A DNA stretch of 64,000 nucleotides from a candidate division WOR-3 bacterium (GCA_039801085.1 JBDRTY010000002.1:485548-549547); one strand, 5' to 3'; shown: positions 15,810-25,127, numbered from the stretch's first letter. Translations and numbers: made by a program. Notes: generated by a model from the letters alone, not told the origin.

Positions 15810-16817
15810 ATGGAAAGAAAACGTATTCTCACTGGTGACCGTCCCACCGGTCCATTGCATCTGGGGCATTATGTCGGCTCAGTTGCTAACCGGGTGCAGC
15901 TTCAGGATCAGTATGATACCTTCATTATCATTGCCGATATTCAGGCACTGACCACCAATTTTGATCAGCCGGAGCGGTTGCGTCAGGATGTGCTGAATGT
16001 AGCAATGGACAATATCGCCTGCGGCGTTGATCCCGAGAAGGCGACTATTTTTGTTCAGTCCATGGTACCGGCAATTGCCGAACTGACTGTTATTTTTGCC
16101 AACCTGGTTACCGTGCAGCAGCTTTTACATAATCCGACAATCAAGACCGAGGCACGGCAGTATAATTTTGAGGAATCCATGCCCTACGGGTTTCTGGGGT
16201 ATCCGGTAAGTCAGGCGGCAGATATTCTGTTCTGCCGGGCGCACCTGGTGCCGGTTGGAGAGGATCAGGCACCGCATATTGAGCTGACCAGAAAGATTGC
16301 GCGCAAGTTCAATGCAATTTATGCGCCGGTATTTCCTGAGCCGGAGCAGATTCTCAATCCCCGGCTGATCGGACTGGATGGCAATGCGAAGATGTCCAAA
16401 AGTCTGGGCAACGCAATTTATCTTTCGGATACCCCGGCTGAGGTGAAGCGGAAGGTGGGAACGGCGGTGACCGATCCGGCACGGATTCACCCGACCGATC
16501 CGGGTCATCCGGAGGTGTGTGTTGTCTATGCCTATCATCAGACATTTAATCGAGATGAGGTGTCTGAGATTGAAGCACGATGCCGGGCAGGAAAGATCGG
16601 CTGTGTCCCGTGTAAAGGGCGTTTGACCGAGGTGCTGATCCGGTTTCTGGAGCCGATCCGGGAGCGCCGGGCAGAACTGGAGAAAAATCCGGATCTGGTC
16701 TGGGACATCCTGCAGAACGGAACCGCTCGTGCCCGGGCTGAAGGTGAGAGGACAATGGCGTTAGTCCGGGAGGCGGTGAAGATTAACTTTTTTCCGATGT
16801 CGGGAAAAGACAGATAA
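15810..16817 (+). CDS. trpS: Tryptophanyl-tRNA synthetase
   Basis: 335 residues, class I. The HIGH-like motif is LHLGHY in TGDRPTGPLHLGHYVG, and the KMSKS motif is intact in GNAKMSKSLGNAI. GEDQAPHIELTR is the tryptophan/ATP-site block. It charges tRNA-Trp. It is first in a run with ispD (4 nt downstream), dxr, rseP and the radical-SAM-like gene, so isoprenoid synthesis is tied to its promoter. Confidence 0.96.
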   Translation: MERKRILTGDRPTGPLHLGHYVGSVANRVQLQDQYDTFIIIADIQALTTNFDQPERLRQDVLNVAMDNIACGVDPEKATIFVQSMVPAIAELTVIFANLVTVQQLLHNPTIKTEARQYNFEESMPYGFLGYPVSQAADILFCRAHLVPVGEDQAPHIELTRKIARKFNAIYAPVFPEPEQILNPRLIGLDGNAKMSKSLGNAIYLSDTPAEVKRKVGTAVTDPARIHPTDPGHPEVCVVYAYHQTFNRDEVSEIEARCRAGKIGCVPCKGRLTEVLIRFLEPIRERRAELEKNPDLVWDILQNGTARARAEGERTMALVREAVKINFFPMSGKDR

Positions 16818-16821
16818 CAAG

Positions 16822-17499
16822 GTGGTCAAGAGCGGAGAGTCCGGCTACGGAATTATTTTAGCCTCAGGCCGGGGCAGGAGATTCGGCGGGTTGAAACAGT
16901 TCGCAATGCTCCGGGGACAGCCGCTCATTTATTACAGTCTGCAGACGTTTGAGCGCTGTCCGGCAATCCGAGGGTATGTCGTAGTTACCAATCCAAGTAA
17001 AATCAGGCAGGTACGGAAAATGGTAGCGGTGCTGCGGTTAAGAAAAGTAATTGATGTGGTTTGTGGGGGGAGAGAGCGGATGGACTCGGTGATGCTGGGA
17101 TTGGCAGTGCTGCCGGGGGATGGATATGTAGCGGTTCATGATGCGGCACGGCCGTTGATTACCGTTCCAATGCTGACGCTGGGGTTGAAAGCGGTGCGCA
17201 AAACCGGTGCGGTTGCCTTTGGTGTGCCAGTAACTGACACGATTAAAGAGGTGATAGAAGACAGGATTGTGCGCACCGTTGACCGCTCCGGTCTGGTGGC
17301 AATTCAGACACCTCAGTTCTTTGATCTGGGGATTTTGCGCCGGGGATATGCGAAAGGCAGCAATCAGGGAATGCTGATAACCGATGACTGTCAGGCGGTG
17401 GAACTGCTGGGACTTTCTCCTGCTGTGATCATCAACACCAGGCCGAATCTGAAGGTGACCTATCCTGAGGACCTGCGACTGTGTGAAGCACTGTTATGA
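16822..17499 (+). CDS. ispD: 2-C-methyl-D-erythritol 4-phosphate cytidylyltransferase
   Basis: 225 residues. MEP-pathway enzyme that couples MEP with CTP. The nucleotide-binding N-terminus is IILASGRGRRFGGLKQFAML (canonical GxGxRxG..KQ), then GGRERMDSV, VAVHDAARPLI with the catalytic block, and TDTIKEV with QTPQFF. GTG start 4 nt after trpS. The stop overlaps the dxr ATG. Together with dxr and the distant ispE it gives three MEP enzymes in this window. Confidence 0.94.
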   Translation: MVKSGESGYGIILASGRGRRFGGLKQFAMLRGQPLIYYSLQTFERCPAIRGYVVVTNPSKIRQVRKMVAVLRLRKVIDVVCGGRERMDSVMLGLAVLPGDGYVAVHDAARPLITVPMLTLGLKAVRKTGAVAFGVPVTDTIKEVIEDRIVRTVDRSGLVAIQTPQFFDLGILRRGYAKGSNQGMLITDDCQAVELLGLSPAVIINTRPNLKVTYPEDLRLCEALL

Positions 17500-18656
17500 G
17501 GAGAACAAAAATTGCAGTTTTCGGTTCCACCGGTTCGGTGGGGAAATCAGCGCTGGCAGTAATTGAACACCTTTCGGACCGGTTTCAACTGGCAGCGATT
17601 GCTGCCCATCAGGCAGTGTCGGAAATCTGCTTTCAGGCGGAGCGGTATCAGCCCGGTTTTGTGCTTCTCAGTGATGTGCAGGCGGCCGAACGGGTAAAAT
17701 CAAGGTTGGGGAGGCGTTTCCGCGTGCTGGGTGGCATGCGGGCGCTGGAGCAGTTTGCGGGCAGTGATGAGATCGATACGCTGGTGATGGCAATGTCCGG
17801 GACCGGAGGGCTCGGCGCGGTGCTGGCAGCTTTGCGTCAGGGTAAAAAGGTGGCTCTGGCAAGCAAGGAGTTACTCGTTGTTTACGGTGAACCGTTGATG
17901 AGATTTTCCCGGCGTTATCACGGCACAGTACTGCCGGTTGACTCCGAACTGGCTGGCATTCATCAGTGTCTTGAGGGACGAGATGTTTCTGAGGTCCGCC
18001 GCGTCATTCTCACCGCTTCGGGCGGGCCGTTCCGCCGGACCGGACCGCCGGCAGATGCCCGGGTGCGGCAGGTGCTGCGTCACCCGGTTTGGAAAATGGG
18101 TAAGAAAATTACCGTTGATTCGGCGACACTGATGAACAAAGGGCTGGAGGTGATCGAGACTGTCCGGCTTTTCGGGTTCAGTCCGGACCAGGTGACAGCG
18201 GTGATTCATCCGGAATCAGTAGTGCATGCACTGGTTGAATTCCGGGACGGTTCGTTTCTGGCTCAGCTGTCAGTGCCGGATATGCGACTGCCAATTCAAT
18301 ACTGCCTGACCTGGCCGGAACGGCAGAATTCGCTTGTCCAGTTTCTGGATATCGAACAGGGGATGAAACTGCACTTTCTGCCGGTTGATCAGGCGCGATT
18401 TCCCTGCGTTCAGCTGGCATACCGGGCACTGGCTGCCGGCAGCAGCGGAACCTGTGCGCTTAATGCTGCTAATGATGTTGCGGTAGAAGCGTTTCTTCAG
18501 GGGCAGATTGCCTTCGGGGAAATCCCGGGTATAATCAGAAAGACATTAGCGCAGTTTACTGGCGAGAAAAAAAGAAAGAGGTTTTCTATTTCCCTCCTGC
18601 AGCAGCTGGAACGGCGGGCAGGAGAGTTCGCCCGCAAACTGATCGGAATTAACTGA
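17496..18656 (+). CDS. dxr: 1-deoxy-D-xylulose 5-phosphate reductoisomerase
   Basis: 386 residues. Converts DXP to MEP with NADPH. NADPH-binding AVFGSTGSVGKSALAVIE replaces the common GSTGSIG by one residue. The metal and substrate motifs VDSELAGIHQCLEG (usual SE.sAi.Q.L), ILTASGGPFR, MGKKITVDSATLMNKGLEVIE and HPESVVHALVEFRDGS are all present. It overlaps ispD by 4 nt, and rseP follows after 10 nt. Note AGIHQ where SAIFQ is usual, a mild variant. Confidence 0.95.
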   Translation: MRRTKIAVFGSTGSVGKSALAVIEHLSDRFQLAAIAAHQAVSEICFQAERYQPGFVLLSDVQAAERVKSRLGRRFRVLGGMRALEQFAGSDEIDTLVMAMSGTGGLGAVLAALRQGKKVALASKELLVVYGEPLMRFSRRYHGTVLPVDSELAGIHQCLEGRDVSEVRRVILTASGGPFRRTGPPADARVRQVLRHPVWKMGKKITVDSATLMNKGLEVIETVRLFGFSPDQVTAVIHPESVVHALVEFRDGSFLAQLSVPDMRLPIQYCLTWPERQNSLVQFLDIEQGMKLHFLPVDQARFPCVQLAYRALAAGSSGTCALNAANDVAVEAFLQGQIAFGEIPGIIRKTLAQFTGEKKRKRFSISLLQQLERRAGEFARKLIGIN

Positions 18657-18666
18657 AAGGAAGGAG

Positions 18667-19935
18667 ATGTTTACATCCTTGAGTACGCTCGGACTGGTGG
18701 CAATTTTGATCGGCGTACTGATCACTATTCACGAATTCGGGCATCTGATCGTAGCCAAGCTGGGTCGGATTCCGGTTGACTCATTTTCCATCGGTTTCGG
18801 TCCGGTAATACTGAAGAGGCGTATCGGTGAAACTGAGTACCGACTTTCGCTCGTGCCGCTCGGCGGATACATTAAAATGGTGGGAGAGGACAATCCGGCG
18901 CAGGGGGGATTCAGCAGTAAGCCGGTCGGAGTCCGGGTAGCGGTGATTGCTGCCGGTCCGTTCTTCAATCTTGTGCTGGGCTTTGTTCTTATTGTAGCCA
19001 TGTATCTTATTTTCGGAGTTACTTCAGTGTCACCGCTGGTAACCCCTTTACCTGGCAGCGGGGCGCAGGTGGCAGGATTGCAGGCAGGGGACCGGATACT
19101 TGCAGTTGCCGGTGATACTGTTCCGGATTTTGAAACCTTGCAGCAGCTCCTGATGAAGCATCGGGGGAAAGAGGTTGCAGTCACGACCCGGCGGGGAGAT
19201 AGCACGCTGGTTTTCCAGTATCTGGTTCCCGAAACACTGGAACTGGAGCCGTTCATTCCACCGGTGATTGACCGGGTGCGTGCCGGCAGTCCGGCGGCAA
19301 GACTCGGGCTTCGTGCTGGCGACCGTATACTGACGGTTGGGGGTAATGAGGTTCAGAGCTGGGAACAGTTTGTCAGTGTGGTCCGCGAGCATGGCGGGAT
19401 GCCGATTGAACTTCGGTGGCAGCGGGGAGAATCTCTGTATGTCGATTCAATCGTTCCGGCGCTGGAGCAGGATCAGCTGAGCCGGGAACGGTTTGGTCAG
19501 ATCGGGGTCTGGGTACGTTTGCCCCGCAGGGCGATGTCTCTGCCGCAGGCGGTGTGGGAGGGGGCAAGGCGCACCGGTTACATAACGGTTCAGACCTTCG
19601 TAATTATCTACAAAGTGATTACTAGGAAGATATCATCCCGTGCCATTGGCGGACCGATCATGGTTGCCAAGATTGCTTGGGAGGGGGCGAGCTGGGGGTG
19701 GGAGTATTTTCTGGCGCTCTGGGCGCTGCTCTCCATCAATCTGTTTGTAGTCAATATGCTGCCGGTGCCGGTGCTCGATGGAGGACGAATTCTGCTGGAT
19801 GTCGTTGCCGGTATCCGGCGCCGGCCGCTTTCCGACCGGGAACTCACTTGGGCGAACAGCATCGGCTGGGCTGTGATTGGAATTCTGGTGGCGCTTACGC
19901 TGTTTAATGATCTCAGACGGCTGCTTTTCAAGTGA
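18667..19935 (+). CDS. rseP: RIP-family zinc metalloprotease RseP/MmpA
   Basis: 422 residues. Site-2 intramembrane protease of the inner membrane. The zinc motif IHEFGHL lies in the first helix, two PDZ domains follow (GSGAQVAGLQAGDRILAV and GSPAARLGLRAGDRILTVGG), and the C-terminal NMLPVPVLDGGRI carries the third zinc ligand. A purine-rich GGAAGGAG stands right before ATG at 18667. The link dxr-rseP is common in bacteria. The GTG of the next gene overlaps its stop. Confidence 0.95.
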   Translation: MFTSLSTLGLVAILIGVLITIHEFGHLIVAKLGRIPVDSFSIGFGPVILKRRIGETEYRLSLVPLGGYIKMVGEDNPAQGGFSSKPVGVRVAVIAAGPFFNLVLGFVLIVAMYLIFGVTSVSPLVTPLPGSGAQVAGLQAGDRILAVAGDTVPDFETLQQLLMKHRGKEVAVTTRRGDSTLVFQYLVPETLELEPFIPPVIDRVRAGSPAARLGLRAGDRILTVGGNEVQSWEQFVSVVREHGGMPIELRWQRGESLYVDSIVPALEQDQLSRERFGQIGVWVRLPRRAMSLPQAVWEGARRTGYITVQTFVIIYKVITRKISSRAIGGPIMVAKIAWEGASWGWEYFLALWALLSINLFVVNMLPVPVLDGGRILLDVVAGIRRRPLSDRELTWANSIGWAVIGILVALTLFNDLRRLLFK

Positions 19936-21152
19936 GAATTCTTGGTGTGGCGGCTGCCCCGGAGCCGCAGCAGTTTATCGAGGGGTTTCCGCCTCGAGGT
20001 GCCCGGCTTTTTCTGTGTCCGGACCTGGAAATCTGCCGTCTGGCAGCGCTGACCCCGGATGATGAGTTTGTCTACCAGGATGAGCGGCTGCAGGTAATAA
20101 CCACCAGCGGTTACGAGCTGGTGGTGGTGCGGGTGGATTTTAATTGTGAGAATTCGGCCCGGGTACTGACTGAGCGCTTCTATGAGGTGCAGGTGCCGGT
20201 GGTGCTTTTCGGACCGCAGGTGACTGCCTGGGGAGATAATCCGCCGGGCTGGGTCCGGTACCGCGTCTGTGGTGATATCGTGCTCGTCTGGGACCGTATC
20301 CGTGAAGATGCCCGGCAGGGTCGGTTGCTTTCCTGTTACTCTGCTCTTCAGCAGCCGCACTATGTCGTTCCCAAACTGATATTCCCCAAGCCTGGTATGA
20401 TGAACGTTAACTATCAGGTAGTGCAGTTTGTGCGCGGTTGTGCCTGTCCCGATCGTGTTCGATCGCTGTGTCCGGAATTTCTTTATTATGGTGAACAGGC
20501 AGCATTCCGGCAGAAGGATGAAATTATCGGCGAAGTGCTGGCCCTACCGAAAAAACAAATCCGGCTGCTGGACGAAGATATTGCCCGGTATCCTGAATAC
20601 TACTATGCGCTCTTTCGTATCCTCTGGCGATTCCGACGCCACTGGACTGTTAATGCCGGCAGCCGGCTTTTTGAATATCCCCAGCTGGTCCGGATGCTGG
20701 CTAAAGCCGGGGTGAAAATTATTTACCTCAATGAAAGTTTTTTTGATCCCTGGCTGGAGGAGGCACTGAAAAGTCCGGCAGTAGCAAAACAACTCTACCG
20801 CCGGGTAAAATTTCTTCATGCACGGCGCATTCTTGTGGGTGCACGGATTACGCTGCCCGACTCAGGTGTGGACTACCACCGCATTGCCGGGCTTCTCGTC
20901 CGGACCGATCTGGATTTCATTGAAACCCGTTTTATCGACCGGAACGGTCGGTTCGTTCCGGTGAGATATCATCCGATGGTTCAGACTGATGAGCCTGCCT
21001 GGATTAAAAGCCGGTTTTATGCCTTTGATTCACTGGTGGACCGTTTTGTCCGTCGTCCCCGCCGAGTCGGCTTTTATTCCACTATTTGGTACCTGATACC
21101 CTACAGTCTGGCTTACCGTCAGAATTTTCTGGAAGGTCTGGATCGTCCCTGA
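19932..21152 (+). CDS. B12-binding/radical-SAM-like protein with an altered cysteine cluster
   Basis: 406 residues. The general layout resembles B12-binding radical SAM enzymes: an N-terminal Rossmann-like part, then VQFVRGC, a DEDIARYPE segment where such enzymes have DDNF, WTVNAGSRL where they have a substrate-strand motif, and LRMLAKAG-type repeats followed by YLNESFF. But the expected CX3CX2C cluster motif is replaced by C170, C172 and C180 (CACPDRVRSLC). The GTG start overlaps rseP. Either cluster binding is lost or it uses an unusual ligand set. Function unknown. Confidence 0.6.
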   Translation: MRILGVAAAPEPQQFIEGFPPRGARLFLCPDLEICRLAALTPDDEFVYQDERLQVITTSGYELVVVRVDFNCENSARVLTERFYEVQVPVVLFGPQVTAWGDNPPGWVRYRVCGDIVLVWDRIREDARQGRLLSCYSALQQPHYVVPKLIFPKPGMMNVNYQVVQFVRGCACPDRVRSLCPEFLYYGEQAAFRQKDEIIGEVLALPKKQIRLLDEDIARYPEYYYALFRILWRFRRHWTVNAGSRLFEYPQLVRMLAKAGVKIIYLNESFFDPWLEEALKSPAVAKQLYRRVKFLHARRILVGARITLPDSGVDYHRIAGLLVRTDLDFIETRFIDRNGRFVPVRYHPMVQTDEPAWIKSRFYAFDSLVDRFVRRPRRVGFYSTIWYLIPYSLAYRQNFLEGLDRP

Positions 21153-21162
21153 GCTGTCGGCT

Positions 21163-21402
21163 TTATAGGACCGGTTCCACCTGCTGGACTTCCGGAATTA
21201 GTTCCTTGAGCGTTTTTTCCACCCCTGCTGCCAGAGTCAGACTGGAAAACGGACAATGGGCGCAGGCACCTGTTAGGCGAACCCGCACAACGCCATTATC
21301 TTCAATACTTACCAGTTCAATGCTCCCGCCATCAAGTGCAAGGGACGGTTTGATTTTCTGTTCAATCACCTGTTTAATCCGCTGCCGGATTTCTTCGGTC
21401 AT
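21163..21402 (-). CDS. NifU C-terminal-like Fe-S scaffold/carrier protein
   Basis: 79 residues, just the NifU C-terminal domain. Core: IKPSLALDGGSIELVSI, then VRVRLTGACAHCPFSSLTL with the cluster-binding CXXC, then LKELIPEV. It carries or assembles Fe-S clusters for delivery to apoproteins. I chose ATG at 21402, preceded by AAAGGGG; the open frame extends upstream but without family sequence. The start lies inside the end of the ThiI-like gene (29-nt overlap), suggesting coupling of thiolation and sulfur-cluster genes. Confidence 0.88.
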   Translation of the reverse strand: MTEEIRQRIKQVIEQKIKPSLALDGGSIELVSIEDNGVVRVRLTGACAHCPFSSLTLAAGVEKTLKELIPEVQQVEPVL

Positions 21403-22456
21403 GGTTTTTCCCCTTTCGGTCAAATTCCAGTACGGGGGATGGTCTGGTAATCGGACCGCCAATCCGCCACTGGATAAGTTCCTCCTCAGCGCACGGTCGT
21501 GCCTTATAAATTTTCCCGTTAGCAGCCACTTTTACCAGTTGTTCCTCCGGATGGTCACAGTACCGGGCGCAGATCTGTGCTGCCAGCTCAATTTCTTTCT
21601 TTGCCGGTTTCGTCCCCCGCAGAATACACACCGGGCCTACTGTTTCTACCGGTTTCAAAATCAGCTGGTCGGAGTCGTTCAGGCTTTCCAGAATCCGGTT
21701 CTCCTCCTCATTCCGGCCGACAATCAGCTTTGAGTTTCCAGGGAGGCGAAAATGGCGGCCGTAATTCAGCAGCCGGATATCAGTCAGAGTTTGAAATTCG
21801 TTCTTGTCGATAGCATCCCGGCACCGGGCGGCAAAATTAGTGTCGGTCAAGAGACAACCACCCCCGGGAATGGGATAGTCAACGATTCCGAATTCGCGCG
21901 CCAACCGGATCTGCCGGCGCCGATTCCGGCCGTGAAAGTCCAGCAGCCGTTCCCGGCGAATCAGCCCGGAAAGCTCCGGGATTGTCGGTTCCAACAGTTT
22001 TGCCGAGAGCGGGCGCAGGATTCTGCCTTCAAGCCCGGTGAGTTTTTCCAGCAGTTTCAGTGAACGTTTGTTCTGAGAAAAGGGGCGCTGACCCAGCACC
22101 TCACCGGTGAAAACGAAATCAGCCCGGATTTCCTGCATCAGCAGCTTTGCCTGCTTCAGCATATATGCCATGCAGTCAACGCATGGTGCCATTTTGACAG
22201 TGTAGCCGTGCTGAGGGTTGCGCACGATTTCCAGATAATCTGTACCGGCATCAAAGGTCACAAGGGATACTCCCAGTAGTTTTGCCTGATTCTGCAGCTG
22301 ATCGTCGGTTGGGGTTCTGCCCGGAATTGCAAACGGCAGTCTGAAATGTAACGCTACAGCAGCTATTCCCTGTTCACCGATCAGCCTGAATGCCAAGATG
22401 CTGTCCAGACTGCCGGCAAAAAGTCCTACCGCCTTGGAATTGCGGCTGTTAATCAT
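21374..22456 (-). CDS. ThiI/MnmA-like PP-loop tRNA sulfurtransferase with NFACT-R-like tail
   Basis: 360 residues. N-terminal PP-loop ATPase (VGLFAGSLDSILAFRLI, a variant of SGGLDS), then MAPCVDCMAYMLKQAK with a CXXC, FVFTGEVLGQRPFSQN, and the zinc-type CLLTD block. The last about 100 residues (LPGNSKLIVGRNEEEN, KPAKKEIELAAQI) resemble the NFACT-R RNA-binding domain. The likely role is sulfur insertion into tRNA or another RNA. The target position is not determinable. The NifU-like gene overlaps its 3' end. Confidence 0.8.
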   Translation of the reverse strand: MINSRNSKAVGLFAGSLDSILAFRLIGEQGIAAVALHFRLPFAIPGRTPTDDQLQNQAKLLGVSLVTFDAGTDYLEIVRNPQHGYTVKMAPCVDCMAYMLKQAKLLMQEIRADFVFTGEVLGQRPFSQNKRSLKLLEKLTGLEGRILRPLSAKLLEPTIPELSGLIRRERLLDFHGRNRRRQIRLAREFGIVDYPIPGGGCLLTDTNFAARCRDAIDKNEFQTLTDIRLLNYGRHFRLPGNSKLIVGRNEEENRILESLNDSDQLILKPVETVGPVCILRGTKPAKKEIELAAQICARYCDHPEEQLVKVAANGKIYKARPCAEEELIQWRIGGPITRPSPVLEFDRKGKNHDRRNPAAD

Positions 22457-22483
22457 AGCTGGCCCTCATTCCTGATATATGTA

Positions 22484-22511
22484 ATAGTAATTATTATTCA
22501 GTCAAAGTCAA
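22484..22511 (-). promoter_or_regulatory. Predicted promoter of the ThiI-like gene, with a short leader
   Basis: TTGACT (22511-22506), a 16-bp spacer and TACTAT (22489-22484); a second overlapping TTGACT stands at 22505-22500. 27 nt separate the -10 from ATG, with purine-rich AGGAATGAGGG as a possible ribosome site. This unit has a true leader. Confidence 0.45.
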
Positions 22512-22554
22512 GCAAGGCAGGATAATACCTGAAAGGCCGAGACCGGCGAAGGGC

Positions 22555-23199
22555 TCATTTTTCCTTTTTAATAATCCGGTACTCGACTAACTCTTCCTGG
22601 CGGAACAGTTCCCGAATGGTATCTCCATGGGTCCAGCGCTGGGTTTTAATGCGTTTAACTACCCCCAAGCCGCTGGCAAGCCATACAGTCTGTGCAAAGT
22701 CAACCCGGCTGCTTCGGGATTCAACACGGAAGCACTGCCGGAAGGTACCACCGGGTACGGTGACGTCTTCACAGCCGGTGACCTCATTTTCCTCCCGCTC
22801 CTGTTCAGAATCAAACCACTTCTTTCCAATGGTCAAAGGCTGAATTAAGTAGATAATTCTTTCAATTCTGCCGCCGACACCGGGGACAAACTTAAAAACT
22901 GTATCACCCCGACGCTGAAAGTAGAACATGGCTGACTTCTGGGAGCCGAGTGGTACTTCTACTACCCAGACCCTTCCCAGTCCCGGAATATCTCTCAAGC
23001 CCTTGACTACTTCGACTACCTTTGTCTCCCGGGTGGTGGCAGTATCCGGACCGGTTATGCGGTGTTCGGTAATTTCCATGATTCTGACTGCACCCGGGAC
23101 CAACGGAAAATAATCTGCTGCAAGTTTGCGTCGGCAGGCAGGGAATTGTGTCAGCAGCACAATTAAAAAAATCAGACCGGCTCGCAGCTTTTTGCTCAT
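22555..23199 (-). CDS. Lipoprotein of unknown function
   Basis: 214 residues. Signal IFLIVLLTQFPAC followed by RRKLA marks a lipoprotein with Cys22. The body is a beta-rich sequence with DYFPLVPGAVRIMEIT near the start and VTGCEDVTVPGGTFRQCF later, a pattern seen in small outer-membrane-associated lipoproteins of unknown role. No catalytic motif was recognised. It has its own promoter overlapping the start codon. Confidence 0.7.
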   Translation of the reverse strand: MSKKLRAGLIFLIVLLTQFPACRRKLAADYFPLVPGAVRIMEITEHRITGPDTATTRETKVVEVVKGLRDIPGLGRVWVVEVPLGSQKSAMFYFQRRGDTVFKFVPGVGGRIERIIYLIQPLTIGKKWFDSEQEREENEVTGCEDVTVPGGTFRQCFRVESRSSRVDFAQTVWLASGLGVVKRIKTQRWTHGDTIRELFRQEELVEYRIIKKEK

Positions 23200-23204
23200 A
23201 GATA

Positions 23205-23233
23205 ATCCTAACGGGTAATGTTTAGTTTGTCAA
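23205..23233 (-). promoter_or_regulatory. Predicted leaderless promoter of the 22555-23199 lipoprotein
   Basis: TTGACA (23233-23228), a 17-bp spacer, TAGGAT (23210-23205), then 5 nt to ATG. Confidence 0.5.
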
Positions 23234-23277
23234 ACTTGCTCGGCCGGTACAGATTACGGAATCAGTGAACTCCGGTT

Positions 23278-24321
23278 CTAAGTGGACAATTGCCGCAGCC
23301 GGTCCTGCACCGTGCCGGACTCAATTCCGAGCCGCTGTCGCAGCCATGCCGGTCTGATGTTTCCAGAATTCAGTGCTTCATCAAGGAGCCGGGCAAACAT
23401 TTCTATCGTCAGTGGTTGCCAGCGGTGCCAGCGGGTGGTGCCGTAGTTCTCAAGTGCATTCAGTACAGCACTTTTCATTTCCGACACCTCAGCCGCCGTG
23501 CCGAATTGTTTTTTCATTTTCCGGGCGATCTGATACAAGGGCAGCAGTAGTGCTGGATAGCGGTAGTCGCGAGCCGGATGATGGTCAAGGACCAGCACCT
23601 CTACCGAAGGCAGAAGCAGCAAATAGATGATATTGACCAGACTGATTACAAACGGAATGCTGGTTGTCGGATAGGCATGAAGCATGGTGGGATAACCATC
23701 AATGATTAACACGCTGGGTTTGATGCTGGCGATTAAGTCGGTTGTTTCAACATCTACCGGACCGGCAACATCAGAACTAATCAGTATCCGGTTCCGTCCC
23801 CGGCATACTTCGGTCATAATCACTTTTCCCGGTTCTGCCTCCGCTGCGCCATGCCACACAGGAGGAGAAAAGCCGATTTCAGTTTTGCCGAATTGGAAAC
23901 GGCGTCCGTCTGCGATGACAATCTCCCGCGGCAGTCCGTCAATTGTCTTCAGAAAGCGCCGGGCGGTTTCCTGCTGTGCTGCCGGCTGATCATAAAATGA
24001 TTTCAGAAAGATGATTTTACCACCGTAAATTGCGGGGTCCCGGAGGTCAAAAAAGTGATCGAGATGGTAATGGGAAATGACGATTGCCTCAGCTTCAGCG
24101 CAGCGGCTCTTTACCTTATATTCATACTGTTCCCGTAATTTTTCCCTGACTTCGGCGGGGAGCGGGAACTGTTCAGTCTGAGCTGAGACTCCGGGGTCGG
24201 TGACAACAGTAATTTCCGGCGTGTGGATGCAGGTGCACATCCCCTTGACCCCGAACGAATCAAAGGCTACCAGCTCCGCCTTCAGCTTTGATCCGGCTGC
24301 GATTACATGACTGGTGTTCAT
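23278..24321 (-). CDS. UPF0282-type metallo-beta-lactamase-fold hydrolase
   Basis: 347 residues. N-terminal VAFDSFGVKGMCTCIHTPEI then VVTDPGVSAQTEQFPLP matches the UPF0282 family, which is mainly archaeal. The metal motif is ISHYHLDHFFD and later ISSDVAGPVD, VLIIDGYP and VLDHHPARD carry further ligands. A C-terminal tail of about 80 residues is extra. The substrate is unknown. The start overlaps the cdsA stop (24318), so it ends the growth cluster. Confidence 0.85.
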   Translation of the reverse strand: MNTSHVIAAGSKLKAELVAFDSFGVKGMCTCIHTPEITVVTDPGVSAQTEQFPLPAEVREKLREQYEYKVKSRCAEAEAIVISHYHLDHFFDLRDPAIYGGKIIFLKSFYDQPAAQQETARRFLKTIDGLPREIVIADGRRFQFGKTEIGFSPPVWHGAAEAEPGKVIMTEVCRGRNRILISSDVAGPVDVETTDLIASIKPSVLIIDGYPTMLHAYPTTSIPFVISLVNIIYLLLLPSVEVLVLDHHPARDYRYPALLLPLYQIARKMKKQFGTAAEVSEMKSAVLNALENYGTTRWHRWQPLTIEMFARLLDEALNSGNIRPAWLRQRLGIESGTVQDRLRQLST

Positions 24322-25127
24322 CTGGCGATGAGCAGAACCAGATAGTAAAATGCAGGCAGGGCGAAAAGCAATGAATCGACACGGTCCAGAAATCCTCCAT
24401 GTTCTCCCAGCGTCCGGCCGCTGTCCTTGATATCCACTGCCCGTTTGAAAATTGATTCGAACAGATCTCCGGTTTGACCAGCAGCGGACAGGAAGATACC
24501 GGTAAGCGGTGCAATCAAGAAAGGTTGGGAACTGAAGGGGGGCAGTTTCGGCAGCCAGAGGCTGCTGACTGCAGCAGCCGTTGCCAGACCGGCGATTGCA
24601 CCTTCCAGAGTCTTGTTTGGACTGATTCTGGGGGCGATCTTTTTCCGCCCGAGAATTTTCCCGACTGCGTATGCTCCGGTGTCACTCAGCCAGGTGAGTG
24701 CGAGGGGGAAAAGTACGAGCCAAGCACTGTAATTTTTTTCCCCGGCGAACTGCCGGAGCAAAATTAGATGTGCCGGGAGGTAACCAAGATAGATGACCGT
24801 AAACAGTGAATAGACCGGGATTCGGGGCAGAGGTGAACGGAAGAAAAGCGGGGTGATGAAGAGGAAGGCGATGGTTAGAATCAGAAATTCAGGCAGCAGC
24901 TGGAAATAGGCAGAGAACATAATCAGTACTTCGAGCATCAGTATCAGCCAGTTTGGGAGCAGAATTTCCGCCCGGCGCAACAGATTCAGAAATTCCAGGG
25001 TCGCCAGAATACTCCATGCACCCGTAAGAACTGCAAGGACCAAGGGATGAAGCCGGAGAATGACAAAGCTGACCAGCAGGGCGAGAAGCAGGCCGATAAT
25101 CAGTCTTCCCCTGAAATTACTTTTCAT
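24318..25127 (-). CDS. cdsA: Phosphatidate cytidylyltransferase
   Basis: 269 residues, integral membrane, about eight helices. Makes CDP-diacylglycerol for phospholipid synthesis. The signature is SDTGAYAVGKILGRKKIAPRISPNKT and the C-terminal DIKDSGRTLGEHGGFLDRVDSLLFA. It overlaps uppS by 11 nt and the downstream hydrolase by 4 nt. The order frr-uppS-cdsA is a conserved bacterial arrangement. Confidence 0.94.
   Translation of the reverse strand: MKSNFRGRLIIGLLLALLVSFVILRLHPLVLAVLTGAWSILATLEFLNLLRRAEILLPNWLILMLEVLIMFSAYFQLLPEFLILTIAFLFITPLFFRSPLPRIPVYSLFTVIYLGYLPAHLILLRQFAGEKNYSAWLVLFPLALTWLSDTGAYAVGKILGRKKIAPRISPNKTLEGAIAGLATAAAVSSLWLPKLPPFSSQPFLIAPLTGIFLSAAGQTGDLFESIFKRAVDIKDSGRTLGEHGGFLDRVDSLLFALPAFYYLVLLIAR

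Noticed and set aside
15647..15847. Short minus-strand ORF over the trpS promoter
   Set aside because: It covers the trpS -35/-10 and start codon, and lacks motifs or a ribosome site.
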